A DNA stretch of 64,000 bases from Sphingomonas rhizophila (GTDB taxonomy: Bacteria > Pseudomonadota > Alphaproteobacteria > Sphingomonadales > Sphingomonadaceae), in assembly GCF_014396585.1 (NCBI RefSeq), contig NZ_CP060717.1, forward strand, positions 2,170,001-2,234,000, written 5' to 3'. Positions 7,782-17,507 of this stretch are shown piece by piece. Positions within the stretch are counted from its first letter, which is position 1. Each line of letters opens with the position of its first letter. Under the pieces are notes generated by a model, which searched no databases, was not told where the DNA came from, and was given only the letters and a program-made list of their open reading frames with translations. The translations under genes were made by a program, and so were the position numbers.

Positions 7782-9626
7782 TCACCCCACGACCTTCCAC
7801 ATCTTCCACGGGCTCTTCGGTCCGAGGTCGACCGGCTGCAACCAGCTGGGCACCTTCCCCGCGGCCAGCTGCACGTAAAAACCTTTCTTGGCCTCGGCCA
7901 TGAAGATCGTCGCGCTCGACTGGTTGGGACACACCAGCACATAGTCGGCGCGGTAGGTATCGACGATGATCCGGCGAGCATTCCGGGCATCGCCGCGGAA
8001 CGCCAGCATCGAATCGGCGATCGCCCGGTCGTTGCGGTGATAGGGGCCGGTGATCGCGTTGTGCTTCGTCATCGCGATGATGCGAGGACCGAAATCGACG
8101 AAGGTGAAGATCGTGCCCTTTGGCTGGACATTGACCGGGCGAAGCGCCGCCAGCGACGGGCAGCGGCGGTTGGCGGTGGCGACCAGCTTGCCCATCGCCT
8201 TGGGCAACTCTTTCGGAAAGGGGAGGTAGTTCGACAATAGCGGGACCGCCGCGCCCATGCCGATCAGCACGACGGTGACCGTGCCGAGCACGCGCACCAG
8301 GCTGTTCTCGCTGCGGAAGGCGCGCGGTGCGAGGAAGAATGCGATGGCGACGGAGCCCGGCACCGCCATCATCTGCGCGGCGGGTCCCGTCCGGGTCTGC
8401 CACATCAGCAGCGCCAGCGCGGTGAAGGCAGGCGCCGCGACCGCCAGCGTCCTCGCCAGCTTCATCGACGCGCGCCGCGCCCGCCACGCCAGCAAGAGAT
8501 AACCGAGCAGGCCGCCGATCGGCAGCGCCAGCGTCAGCGTCGCGATCTCGGCGCTGTGGCGATAGATCGGCCGGGCTTCCTTGACGTGGCTCAGCCATAG
8601 CTCGGTCGCCAGCGGGCTGACCCCCTCGAGCCGCGACAGGCATTGCGGGAAGGCGAGTGCATGGAACGCCGCAACGATCGCGCCGGCGACGGCCGCCATC
8701 GCCAACCGCACCGCCCAGCTTGAGGTCAGCCGGCCCGGCAAGAAGGCAAGCCCCACCAGCAACGCGCCGCCGACCATCGCGTCGGACAACCACACCGGCG
8801 ACAGTGCATCGCACACGGCCGCGCGGTTGGCGTAGGAAGCGAACAGCACGAAGCCTACCGCCGTCCCGGCCGCCAGACTTCCGGCATAGGCGATCAGCCG
8901 ACGCCGCTCCGACGGGTCGACGATCCAGAAGAAGACCTGCGCCACCCCTGCCAACGCCAGGTAGATCATCATCTCAAGGCCGATGGTCAGCGACAGCGCG
9001 CTGGCGACGCCGGTGGTCAGACCGCCCCGTGCCCGCCTGGGATCCGCAAGTCCGGCCAGGACGATCGCCAGGAACGCCAGCTGCCAGCCGTGGTGGTCGA
9101 TGCGCAGCGGATAATACATGCCCATGGTCGATCCAGCGAAGACCATCGCCGCCAGCGCCAGCACCGCCGCGCGCGGACTGACCAGACGGCGCGTCAGCAC
9201 CGCAATCGCGCCCAGCATCGGAAGCATCGGTAACAGCGGTGCGATCGCGCAGGCCCACCGCTCGGCCTCGACCCCGCCGACGAACGGCCGAAGCGCCAGG
9301 ATCAGGCCGGCGATCGGCAGGTCGACCAGCCGCGACCAGTGGATGTCGGCACCGCCGTGGACCGGGTCGAGCCGGTGCTGGCGAAGGTCGAACCACCCTT
9401 GCCCGTCGAGCAGTGCGCGGACCTGGGCCAGGCGCAAATTGTCGTCGGTATCGCCCAGCGCGAAACCGCGCACCTGCGCGTAGCGGCTGAACAGGTAGTA
9501 GGCGGCGTAAGCCAACCAGGCGAGGACGACGACGGTGCGCCAGTGCCGGACCAGCCATTCGTCGGCTCGGCCCCAGGCGCGGCCCAGTTTCTGCTCGAAA
9601 TTCTCCACCCGCCCCAGCCTTTGCAA
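7782..9626 (-). CDS. Polytopic membrane protein, GT-C-like
   Basis: A 614-residue protein with about 11-12 hydrophobic segments. Near the N terminus, after the first membrane segment, is an acidic luminal loop GDTDDNLRLAQVRALLDGQ followed by WFDLRQHRLDPVHG and HWSRL. This resembles the DD/DxD loop of GT-C glycosyltransferases that use polyprenyl-phosphate sugars. The soluble C-terminal part (about residues 480-614) contains GTIFTFVDFGPRI and VVDTYRADYVLVC. It is divergent from the GtrA/GT2/methyltransferase genes, which suggests a shared glycolipid or cell-surface glycosylation role. I do not recognise a named family; the GT-C call is an inference from topology and the acidic loop. Confidence 0.7.
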   Translation of the reverse strand: MQRLGRVENFEQKLGRAWGRADEWLVRHWRTVVVLAWLAYAAYYLFSRYAQVRGFALGDTDDNLRLAQVRALLDGQGWFDLRQHRLDPVHGGADIHWSRLVDLPIAGLILALRPFVGGVEAERWACAIAPLLPMLPMLGAIAVLTRRLVSPRAAVLALAAMVFAGSTMGMYYPLRIDHHGWQLAFLAIVLAGLADPRRARGGLTTGVASALSLTIGLEMMIYLALAGVAQVFFWIVDPSERRRLIAYAGSLAAGTAVGFVLFASYANRAAVCDALSPVWLSDAMVGGALLVGLAFLPGRLTSSWAVRLAMAAVAGAIVAAFHALAFPQCLSRLEGVSPLATELWLSHVKEARPIYRHSAEIATLTLALPIGGLLGYLLLAWRARRASMKLARTLAVAAPAFTALALLMWQTRTGPAAQMMAVPGSVAIAFFLAPRAFRSENSLVRVLGTVTVVLIGMGAAVPLLSNYLPFPKELPKAMGKLVATANRRCPSLAALRPVNVQPKGTIFTFVDFGPRIIAMTKHNAITGPYHRNDRAIADSMLAFRGDARNARRIIVDTYRADYVLVCPNQSSATIFMAEAKKGFYVQLAAGKVPSWLQPVDLGPKSPWKMWKVVG

Positions 9627-9666
9627 AACGACGCGCCCGCTCTAACGATTGCGGCAACAGGTGGAA

Positions 9667-10089
9667 ATGGTTCAGTCAACGCTTCAGCGGCTCGATCCCG
9701 AGCACCGCGCAACCGTCGCGCAATTGCTCCGCTACGGCATTGCCGGCGGCGTGATCACGCTTGCCGTTGCCGCCAGCTATTGGGCACTCGCCGAATTCGC
9801 CGGGCTCGACCCGATGGTGTCGCTGGCGGTGGTGTTCCTGTTCTTCTCGGGCGTCAGCTACGTCACCCACGGCGCGTTCAGCTTTCGCGGGCACGAGGCC
9901 GATGACCCGCACCATGTCCGCGCCACCCGCTTCCTCGCGGTTAACATCCTCGGCTTTGCGTTGAACCAGTTCTTCGTCTGGCTACTGGTCAAGCACTTCA
10001 ACGGGCCGACGTGGTGGCCGACCATTCCGATGGTGCTGGTGACGCCGTTCATCACCTTCGCCCTCCATCGCCGGTACGTCTATTCATGA
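9667..10089 (+). CDS. GtrA family membrane protein
   Basis: A 140-residue protein with four hydrophobic segments. GtrA family marks are QLLRYGIAGGVITLAVAASY at the N terminus, FSYVTHGAFSFR-like text around residue 65 (VSYVTHGAFSFRG) and a basic C-terminal end FALHRRYVYS. GtrA proteins are thought to flip or help present undecaprenyl-phosphate-linked sugars. The ATG at 9667 is preferred; TTG 9649 is possible. Its stop overlaps the start of the GT2 gene in ATGA, a classic GtrA-GtrB pairing. Confidence 0.85.
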   Translation: MVQSTLQRLDPEHRATVAQLLRYGIAGGVITLAVAASYWALAEFAGLDPMVSLAVVFLFFSGVSYVTHGAFSFRGHEADDPHHVRATRFLAVNILGFALNQFFVWLLVKHFNGPTWWPTIPMVLVTPFITFALHRRYVYS

Positions 10090-11036
10090 GCGGCGCGGTC
10101 GAACTGACCATTATCGTTCCGGTCAAGGACGAGGAGGATGGCATCGCGCCGTTCGTCGCCACCGTCGTCCCGGTCCTGGAAGCGATCAAGGATCCTGTCG
10201 CCCGGTCATTCGAAATCCTGTTCATCGACGACGGCAGCACCGACCGGACGCTGGAGCGCGTCCGCGACGCCAATGCCGCCGACCCGCGCGTCCGGTGCGT
10301 CTCGTTCAGCCGCAATTTCGGCAAGGAATCGGCGCTGTCAGCCGGCCTAGACGAGGCGCGCGGGGCCGCCGTCATCCCGCTTGACGTCGACCTTCAGGAT
10401 CCGCCGGAAGTGATCGGCGAAATGGTCAAGCGATGGCGCGAGGGCAATGACGTCGTCTACGGCGTGCGCGACAATCGAGAGAGCGACAGCCTGCCCAAGC
10501 GGATGACCGCCGACCTTTATTATCGCGCGCACAACTGGATGAGCAGCGACAAGATTCCCGAACATGCCGGCGATTTCCGCCTGCTCGACCGCAAGGTGAT
10601 CGAGGTCATCCGGCGGATGCCGGAGCGCAACCGATTCATGAAGGGCCTGTTCGCCTGGGCCGGGTTCAAGCAGACCTCGGTCGGCTATCACCGCGTCGAA
10701 CGCGCCGTGGGAACGACCAAGTTCAACTATTGGAAGCTGTGGACGCTGGCGATCGACGGCCTGACCAGCGCCTCGACCGCGCCGCTGCGCATCTGGAGCT
10801 ACCTCGGCGGGTTCGTCGCGCTGTTCGCGCTGGCCTATGCCATCTTCATTATCATCCGCACGATCTTCTTCGGCATCGAGGTGCCGGGCTATGCGTCGAT
10901 GATGACCGCGATCCTGTTTCTCGGCGGGCTGCAGCTCATCTCGCTCGGCGTGCTCGGCGAATATGTCGGCCGCATCTTAATCGAAACGAAGGGCCGACCG
11001 ATCTACGTCGTCCGCGAACGCATCGGGGAGCCGTGA
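10086..11036 (+). CDS. GT2 polyprenyl-phosphate glycosyltransferase (GtrB-like)
   Basis: A 316-residue dolichol-phosphate-mannose-synthase-like enzyme. The GT-A domain (residues 1-230) has LTIIVPVKDEEDGI, FIDDGSTDRT, the donor-binding LDVDLQDPPEVI, and the acceptor loop GDFRLLDRKVIEV. Two C-terminal membrane segments (about 235-265 and 275-300) are followed by the typical GEYVGRILIETKGRPIYVV. It probably transfers a hexose from a nucleotide sugar to undecaprenyl phosphate on the cytoplasmic face, with GtrA helping translocation. Start and stop codons overlap those of both neighbours. Confidence 0.92.
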   Translation: MSGAVELTIIVPVKDEEDGIAPFVATVVPVLEAIKDPVARSFEILFIDDGSTDRTLERVRDANAADPRVRCVSFSRNFGKESALSAGLDEARGAAVIPLDVDLQDPPEVIGEMVKRWREGNDVVYGVRDNRESDSLPKRMTADLYYRAHNWMSSDKIPEHAGDFRLLDRKVIEVIRRMPERNRFMKGLFAWAGFKQTSVGYHRVERAVGTTKFNYWKLWTLAIDGLTSASTAPLRIWSYLGGFVALFALAYAIFIIIRTIFFGIEVPGYASMMTAILFLGGLQLISLGVLGEYVGRILIETKGRPIYVVRERIGEP

Positions 11037-11776
11037 TGGAACGCGCCGTCTACGACCGCATGGCCGAACTCGACGCCAGCCATTGGTGGTTCACCGCCCG
11101 TCGCCGGATTCTTGCCGAGGTCGTCCGTCGGATCGTCAAGCCGCCGAAGGGCGCGCGGATCCTGGAGATTGGCGCCGGCACCGGCCACAACCTCGACATG
11201 CTGGCCGAGTTCGGCACAGTCGAGGGCGTCGAATTCGACGAGCACGCCCGCGAGATCGCCAATGCCCGCACCAGCCACAAGGTCGAGTTCGCCGCGCTTC
11301 CGGAACTGGAAACGATCAAGTCCGGCCAATACGACCTCATCGCCCTGCTCGACGTGCTGGAACATGTCGTCGACGACCGGGCGTCGCTGGCGGCGATCTT
11401 CGACCGGCTGAAGCCGGGCGGCGCGCTGCTGCTCGCGGTCCCGGCGAACCCGTGGATGTGGAGCGCGCACGACGTCGCCCATCACCACCACCGCCGCTAC
11501 CGCAAGGCCGAGATCGCCGCGCTGGCCAAGGACGCCGGGTTCGACATTGACTTGTTGAGCCCCTTCAACAGCCTGCTCTATCCGCTGATTGCCGCGGTCC
11601 GCGTCGCCAGCAAGGTGACCGGCAAGGAATCGAGCGACGATGCCATGCCGCCGGCGCCACTCAACAAGGCGCTCGACGGGATCTTCGGCTTCGAAAAGAA
11701 CCTTATCGGGCGGTTGCCGCTTCCGTTCGGCGTGTCGTTGGTGGCGGTGCTTCGCCGACCAGGTCCGACCGCTTGA
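11036..11776 (+). CDS. Class I SAM-dependent methyltransferase
   Basis: A 246-residue cytosolic methyltransferase with the SAM-binding motif ILEIGAGTGHNLDML, acidic loop GVEFDEHA, and the post-motif LIALLDVLEHVVDD. HHHHRRYRKAEI is typical of methyltransferases found in glycan or lipid-linked sugar clusters. Its ATG overlaps the stop of the GT2 gene, making gtrA-gtrB-methyltransferase one transcription unit. The substrate is unknown; a sugar or polyprenyl intermediate is plausible. Its last 74 bases overlap the convergent membrane-protein gene. Confidence 0.88.
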   Translation: MERAVYDRMAELDASHWWFTARRRILAEVVRRIVKPPKGARILEIGAGTGHNLDMLAEFGTVEGVEFDEHAREIANARTSHKVEFAALPELETIKSGQYDLIALLDVLEHVVDDRASLAAIFDRLKPGGALLLAVPANPWMWSAHDVAHHHHRRYRKAEIAALAKDAGFDIDLLSPFNSLLYPLIAAVRVASKVTGKESSDDAMPPAPLNKALDGIFGFEKNLIGRLPLPFGVSLVAVLRRPGPTA

Positions 11777-13325
11777 GCAGGAGCGAGCCCTCGCCGGCCC
11801 ACACCGGTGTCCATCCCGTTGCCCACGCCCTTGGCACCGGCCGGAAATCGAGTAGCCAGAGGTAGTCGAACGCGTCACGCGGGATATGCGTCATCGCATG
11901 TTTGATCGACTGGCCTTCGCGCGGGCAGAAGTTCAGGCGCACCACCTGTGACGGGTCCATCGCGTACCGACCCGCTTCCCGGTAATGAACGGTGAGCAGG
12001 CTCGATCCGGCCAGCGGCCACTGGTCGTTGACGAACGCGTCGCGCCGGACCAGCGCCAGCGACGGCAGGTGGTCACTCCGACGCATCGACCAGCCGCGGC
12101 ATTCGGCATTGACCAGCGCAACAACGCGCGATCCGCGCTCGATATGCGCCACGGCACCTAGCTGGGCCTGTTGATGATCCGACTGGATGGCGAAACCTGC
12201 CGTGGTGGTTGCAAGCCGCGCCACCAGGAACACCACGCCGGACACGGCAAGCCATTGGCCGAGCCGCAGGTCGGTGTCGCCTTTGAAACGGATGGCGAGG
12301 ATCAGGATCGCGGCCATGTAGGGCACCAGCCGCATGTCGGCATAGGCCGATCCGAAGATCACGCGCGGCAGCAGCGCGAAACAGACGGCCATCACCAGCG
12401 CGGAGAAGAACAGGTTACGCGACAGGGTCAGCTTGCGATGGATGATCGCGAACAGCGGCACGGCATAGACCACCACCGCACAGACGACGTCCCAATCGCG
12501 CCAATGGTCGCGGAAAATGCGCAGAAGGTATTCGCCCTTGCGCGCCCAGTCGAAGTAATCGAGCGTCCGTCCGCCACTCGCCTCGCTGCGCCACAGCACC
12601 ATGAAGATGACGGGCAGCGCCATGGCGCTGGCATGATAGGCCGCGCGGAAACCCGCCTTCCACCACGACAGGCCGCGATCGTGCTGGCGCACCGCTTCGG
12701 CCGAAAAGCACATCAGGCCGAGCGCGCCCCAGCCGAAGGCGTGGGTGAAGAACACGACGATGCTGATCGGCACGAACAGCGCCGCGCGCAGCTTCGACTT
12801 GCCCAGCCGCCCCAGCCGCAACCACAGTCCGAAGGCGAGCATGGCGAAGGCCATCGACAGCGCGAAGTTGACGAAGCCGAACAGGAACGGATGCCCGAAC
12901 GCCAGCGGCAGCGCGAACGCCACTGTCGGCGGCAGACGGTTGTGCACTTCCCGCGCAACCCACAGCATGCCCGCGACAGTCATCGGCGGGATCAGCATCA
13001 CCACCAGCTTCACCGCCGGCTCCAGCCCGATCAGGTAGGCGAGTGGATTGACCAGCAGGTCGACGCCAAGGTTGCCGATCGGGCGCCAGTGATAGTCGTA
13101 CCATTGGGACAGGTAGGGGCTGCTGGCGAGGTCGAGCGCGACCTTGTAGCGGCCCATGTGCCCGCCGAGGTCCACCAGCGGCGGGATCGGCGGATAGAGC
13201 AGCGGCACGAACGCCAGCAGGATCATCGCCGCAACGAACGGACGTCCTTCCCACCACGGTCGCGGCGCGCCCTTCGGCGCCGGCGCCGGCGCGGCTTCGT
13301 GGGCAAGGATGTCGGCGGGCTGCAT
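11703..13325 (-). CDS. Polytopic membrane protein, unknown function
   Basis: A 540-residue protein with about 10-11 hydrophobic segments. After the first membrane segment lies PPLVDLGGHMGRYKVALDL, whose D-x4-H recalls the catalytic loop of GT-C type glycosyltransferases. The C-terminal 150 residues are soluble (VVALVNAECRGWSMRRSDH, VVRLNFCPREGQ). The start ATG overlaps the argG stop (ATGA), so it is cotranscribed with argG. The 3' end overlaps the methyltransferase gene tail to tail. I do not recognise the family with confidence. Confidence 0.75.
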   Translation of the reverse strand: MQPADILAHEAAPAPAPKGAPRPWWEGRPFVAAMILLAFVPLLYPPIPPLVDLGGHMGRYKVALDLASSPYLSQWYDYHWRPIGNLGVDLLVNPLAYLIGLEPAVKLVVMLIPPMTVAGMLWVAREVHNRLPPTVAFALPLAFGHPFLFGFVNFALSMAFAMLAFGLWLRLGRLGKSKLRAALFVPISIVVFFTHAFGWGALGLMCFSAEAVRQHDRGLSWWKAGFRAAYHASAMALPVIFMVLWRSEASGGRTLDYFDWARKGEYLLRIFRDHWRDWDVVCAVVVYAVPLFAIIHRKLTLSRNLFFSALVMAVCFALLPRVIFGSAYADMRLVPYMAAILILAIRFKGDTDLRLGQWLAVSGVVFLVARLATTTAGFAIQSDHQQAQLGAVAHIERGSRVVALVNAECRGWSMRRSDHLPSLALVRRDAFVNDQWPLAGSSLLTVHYREAGRYAMDPSQVVRLNFCPREGQSIKHAMTHIPRDAFDYLWLLDFRPVPRAWATGWTPVWAGEGSLLLKRSDLVGEAPPPTTRRTEAATAR

Positions 13326-14545
13326 CAGCCGCGGTCGCGCCGTCCCAGGAGCCGCAGGCGCAGCGCGTTCAGCTTGATGAAGCCCTCGGCGTCGCGCTGG
13401 TCGTAAGCGCCGGCATCGTCCTCGAAGGTCACCACCTTTTCGCTGTAGAGCGAGTTGGGCGACTTTCGGCCGGTGACGTGGACACCGCCCTTGTAAAGCT
13501 TCATCCGCACCGTGCCGTCCACCTTGGCCTGGCTATGGTCGACCGCCGCCTGGAGCATCTCGCGTTCCGGCGAGAACCAGAAGCCGTTGTAGACCAGCTC
13601 CGCATAGCGCGGCATCAGCTCGTCCTTGAGGTGCGCGGCGCCGCGATCGAGCGTCAGCTGCTCGATCGCCCGGTGGGCAGCGTGGTAGATGGTGCCGCCC
13701 GGCGTCTCGTACATGCCGCGGCTCTTCATGCCGACGAACCTGTTCTCGACTAGATCGAGCCGGCCGATCCCATGGCGCTTGCCGAGTTCATTGAGCTTGG
13801 TCAGCAGCATCGCCGGCGACAGGGCGTCGCCGTTCACCGCGACCCCGTCACCGCCCTTGAACTCGATCGTGATCTCTTCCGGTGTGTCGGGCGCGGCGAC
13901 GAGGTCGTCGGTGCGCGAGAAGACGTAGGGCGGCACTTCCTCCCACGGATCCTCCAGCACCTTCCCCTCGCTCGAGGTGTGCAGAAGATTGGCGTCGGTC
14001 GAGAAGGGGCTTTCACCGCGCTTGTCCTTGGGCACCGGAATCTGGTTCTTTTCGGCGAAGTCGATCAGCGCGGTTCGGCTGGTCAAATCCCACTCGCGCC
14101 ATGGGGCGATGACCTTGATGTCGGGCGCCAGCGCGTAATAGCCGAGCTCGAAACGGACTTGGTCGTTGCCCTTGCCGGTCGCGCCGTGGCTGACCGCGTC
14201 GGCGCTGACCTGGCGCGCGATCTCGACCTGGCGCTTGGCGATCAGCGGGCGGGCGATCGACGTGCCGAGCAGGTAAAGTCCCTCGTACAGCGCGTTGGCG
14301 CGCATCATCGGGAAGACATAGTCGGCGACGAATTCCTCGCGCAGGTCGTCGATGAAGATATGTTCGGGCGTGACGCCCATCAGCTCGGCCTTGTGGCGCG
14401 CCGGTCCCAATTCCTCGCCTTGGCCAAGGTCGGCGGTGAAGGTCACCACCTCGCACTGGTACGTCTGTTGCAGCCATTTCAGGATGACGCTGGTGTCCAG
14501 TCCTCCGGAAAAGGCGAGCACCACGCGGCGGATCGAGTCGGCCAT
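13325..14545 (-). CDS. argG: Argininosuccinate synthase
   Basis: Condenses citrulline and aspartate with ATP to argininosuccinate in arginine synthesis. The 406-residue product starts [19 protein letters not shown] with the pyrophosphatase P-loop SGGLDTS. It contains [25 protein letters not shown], and [24 protein letters not shown] (in two stretches), all standard ArgG segments. The ATG at 14545 is chosen because homology begins there; ATG 14557 would add four residues. The following membrane-protein gene overlaps its stop. Confidence 0.97.
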   Translation of the reverse strand: MADSIRRVVLAFSGGLDTSVILKWLQQTYQCEVVTFTADLGQGEELGPARHKAELMGVTPEHIFIDDLREEFVADYVFPMMRANALYEGLYLLGTSIARPLIAKRQVEIARQVSADAVSHGATGKGNDQVRFELGYYALAPDIKVIAPWREWDLTSRTALIDFAEKNQIPVPKDKRGESPFSTDANLLHTSSEGKVLEDPWEEVPPYVFSRTDDLVAAPDTPEEITIEFKGGDGVAVNGDALSPAMLLTKLNELGKRHGIGRLDLVENRFVGMKSRGMYETPGGTIYHAAHRAIEQLTLDRGAAHLKDELMPRYAELVYNGFWFSPEREMLQAAVDHSQAKVDGTVRMKLYKGGVHVTGRKSPNSLYSEKVVTFEDDAGAYDQRDAEGFIKLNALRLRLLGRRDRG

Positions 14546-14679
14546 CACAAGTCCCATGCTTGAAATTGAGGAAATTCGGGGCTGGCGGCGCCTTGCCACC
14601 GCACACCCCGCCATTCAAGCACGATACAGGATCGTTGAATTATGGCGGGATCCGACGTCGTTCAATGGGGAGTAAACAG

Positions 14680-15330
14680 ATGGTCGACAAGCTGTTGATT
14701 GGCGGATTGATCGCCGCTGTGTCCGTGCCGCTTCTGGCGCAGGCGACCGCGCCCGCTGCGCCGGCGCCGGTGGCCCGTGTCGCGCCGGTCACCCCGCCGC
14801 CGCCGATGATGACGATGAAGACAATGACCCGCGCCGAGGTCCAGGCTAAGGTTGCCGATCATTTCGCGCGCATGGACACCAACAAGGATGGCGCCGTGAC
14901 CCTTGACGAGGCCCGGGCAGGCCACGGCGATCGGATGAAGCGCGTCGAAATCCGCAAGGAACGCGGCAATCCCAATGCGGCCTTCGACCGGCTCGATGCC
15001 GACCGCAACGGCGTGATCAGCCGTGACGAGTTCGCGAAAGGCCGCGAGATGCGGATGGAAAAGCGCATCGAGATGAAGGGCGCGAAGGCCGACATGCGTG
15101 GCATGCACATGCGCCATCATGGTGCCGGCATGGGCATGATGCGCGGTCCCATGATGCTGAAGATGGCCGATGCCAACAAGGACGGCCGCATCACGCTTCA
15201 GGAGGCGACCACCGCTACCTTGCAGCATTTCGACATGGCCGACACCAACCGCGACGGCCGGCTGACGCCGGACGAGATGCACGCGGCACACCAGAAGATG
15301 CGCGACATGCGGATGCCGAAGGCGAGCTGA
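14680..15330 (+). CDS. Exported EF-hand protein
   Basis: A 216-residue protein with an N-terminal signal sequence (LLIGGLIAAVSVPLLAQA) and four calcium-binding EF-hand loops: DTNKDGAVTLDE, DADRNGVISRDE, DANKDGRITLQE and DTNRDGRLTPDE. A Met/His-rich stretch (GMHMRHHGAGMGMMRG) lies between loops two and three and could bind metal. Start at 14680 is supported by GGGGAG just upstream. Probably a periplasmic calcium-binding or sensing protein. No partner gene is evident. Confidence 0.88.
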   Translation: MVDKLLIGGLIAAVSVPLLAQATAPAAPAPVARVAPVTPPPPMMTMKTMTRAEVQAKVADHFARMDTNKDGAVTLDEARAGHGDRMKRVEIRKERGNPNAAFDRLDADRNGVISRDEFAKGREMRMEKRIEMKGAKADMRGMHMRHHGAGMGMMRGPMMLKMADANKDGRITLQEATTATLQHFDMADTNRDGRLTPDEMHAAHQKMRDMRMPKAS

Positions 15331-15465
15331 TCCCCCTCGTCCTTCAAGGCATCGCACCGAAGGGCCCGGAGCAGCGGTCATTCATGCCCCAGGCACGACT
15401 GGACCTTGCTTGCACCGGGCCCTTTTTCGTTGTTGAACGCGGCGGAGAATTTTCAGGAGTTGACC

Positions 15466-17507
15466 ATGTCCCGACTGCCGCGTTCCGCCCTGTTCATCGC
15501 CGCCGCGACCTTGCCGCTGGCAACTGCGCGCGCCGACGAAGGAATGTGGACGTTCGACGCCTTTCCGACGGCGCAGTTCAAGGCCGCCTATGGCTGGGCG
15601 CCGGACCAGGCGTGGCTCGACAAGGTCCGCGCTGCCTCGGTCAAGGTGGGTGGCTGCTCGGCCAGCTACGTCTCTGGCAGCGGGCTGGTGCTGACCAACC
15701 ATCACTGCGTGCAAAGCTGTCTCCAGGACGTGTCGACGAAGGACAAGGATTATCTGGAACACGGCTTCACCGCCGCCACCCGCGCCGATGAAAAAATGTG
15801 TCCCGGCCTCCAGGTCGAGCAAGTCACCGGAATCAAGGATGTCACGGCCCAGGTGAAGCAGGCGATCGGCAGCGCCAGCGGCGAGGCCGCCGTCAAGGCG
15901 CGCAACGCCGCCATTGCCGCAATCGAAAAGGCCGGTTGTCCCGACACGGCGACGACGCGCTGCCAAGTGGTGACGCTCTACGGCGGCGGCCAATACAAGC
16001 TTTATACCAACCGCAAATACAGCGACGTCCGGCTCGTCTGGGCGCCCGAGGGAGCCGCGGAAACGTTCGGCGGCGACCCCGACAATTACAATTTCCCTCG
16101 CTACGCGCTCGATGCCTCGTTCCTACGCGCCTACGAGAATGGCAAGCCGGTAGCGACGCCCAACCACCTGACCTGGACCGCGCGCGATCCCGTCGCGGGC
16201 GAACCGATCTTCGTCGTCGGCTATCCCGGATCGACCGAGCGCATGCTGACGCTCAGCCAGTTCGCCTATCAGCGGGAGGTCAACCTGCCGATCGAGCTTG
16301 CCACCAACAGCGAGCTTCGCGGACGCCTGATCGAGGCGATGCAGCAAAGCCCGGACAAGGCGCGCGAGGGCGAGGTCGCGCTCTATTCGGTCGAGAACAA
16401 CCTCAAGCGGACGATTGGCCGCACCCGCGCGCTGGGCAACCCCGAGTTCAACGCCATGCTGGCGAAGAACGAGGCCAACCTCATCGCCAAGTCGAAGGGT
16501 AACGCCAAGATCGGCGACCCGTGGGGCGAGATCGAGCGCGCGACCACCGCGCTTCGCGCCATCGACCTCGAACGCCGCTACTCGCGGCCGTCGGGCGAAC
16601 TCATGACCTATGCGCTTCGCCTGGTCCGCGCGGCGGCCGAGCGGGCCAAGCCCGACAGCGAACGCCTTCCGGGCTACACCGACAGCGCACTGCCGCTGTT
16701 GCAGAAGCAGACGCTCGACGCCCGCCCGATCTATCCGTGGCTGGAAGAGCTCCGCATGGAATGGTCGCTGCTGAAGGCGCGCGAGTATCTTGGCGCGGAC
16801 CATCCGCAGACCAAGCTGCTGCTGGGCAAGGAGTCGCCCGATGGGCTCGCCCGCCGACTGGTGCAGGGCAGCAAGCTTGGCGACGCCGCAGTGCGCAAGG
16901 CATTGTGGGACGGCGGCGCGGCCGCGATCGCCGCGTCGAAGGACCCCTGATCCTCTACGCCCGCGCGATCGACGCCAACGACCGCCGCGTGCAGAAGATC
17001 TACGACGAACAGGTCGACGGCCCGCTGACCGCCGCCCGCGCCCGACTGGCCGATGCGCGCTTCGCCGCGTTCGGCGATTCGACCTATCCCGACGCGACAG
17101 GCACGCTTCGCATAACCTTCGGCAAGGTCGGCGGCTGGATGGAGAACGGCCGGCAGGTCCCGCATCGAACGACCTTCGCCGGCGCCTTTGACCGTGCCAC
17201 CGGCGCGAAGCCGTTCGCACTGGCGCCGGCCTATCTAGCCCGCCGCAAGCAGATCAACGAGGCCGGAACGCTCGATTTCACTTATGCAGCGGACACCATC
17301 GGCGGGAATTCGGGATCACCGGTGATCGACCGCAACGGCAATGTGATCGGTGCCAACTTCGACCGCAACATCCACGGCCTGCGGAACGATTACGCCTATG
17401 ACATCACCATGGCGCGATCGATTGCCGTGTCGACCGCGGCGATCGAGCAGGCGCTGAAGACGATCTACCCGGCGCCCGCGCTGCTGGCGGAGCTTCACGC
17501 CCGCTAG
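15466..17507 (+). CDS. S46 family serine peptidase (frameshifted)
   Basis: Dipeptidyl-peptidase 7/11-type enzyme, expected in the periplasm, that removes dipeptides from peptides. It has a signal peptide (residues 1-24, ending ATARA), the catalytic His in LTNHHCVQ, the family signature FGGDPDNYNFPRY, and in the last third the nucleophile GNSGSPVID. The frame breaks at 16944-16947. Adding one C to the CCCC run joins both parts into about 680 residues, the normal size. AGGAG six bases before the ATG at 15466 supports the start. Convergent with cfa, with four bases of overlap. Confidence 0.9.
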
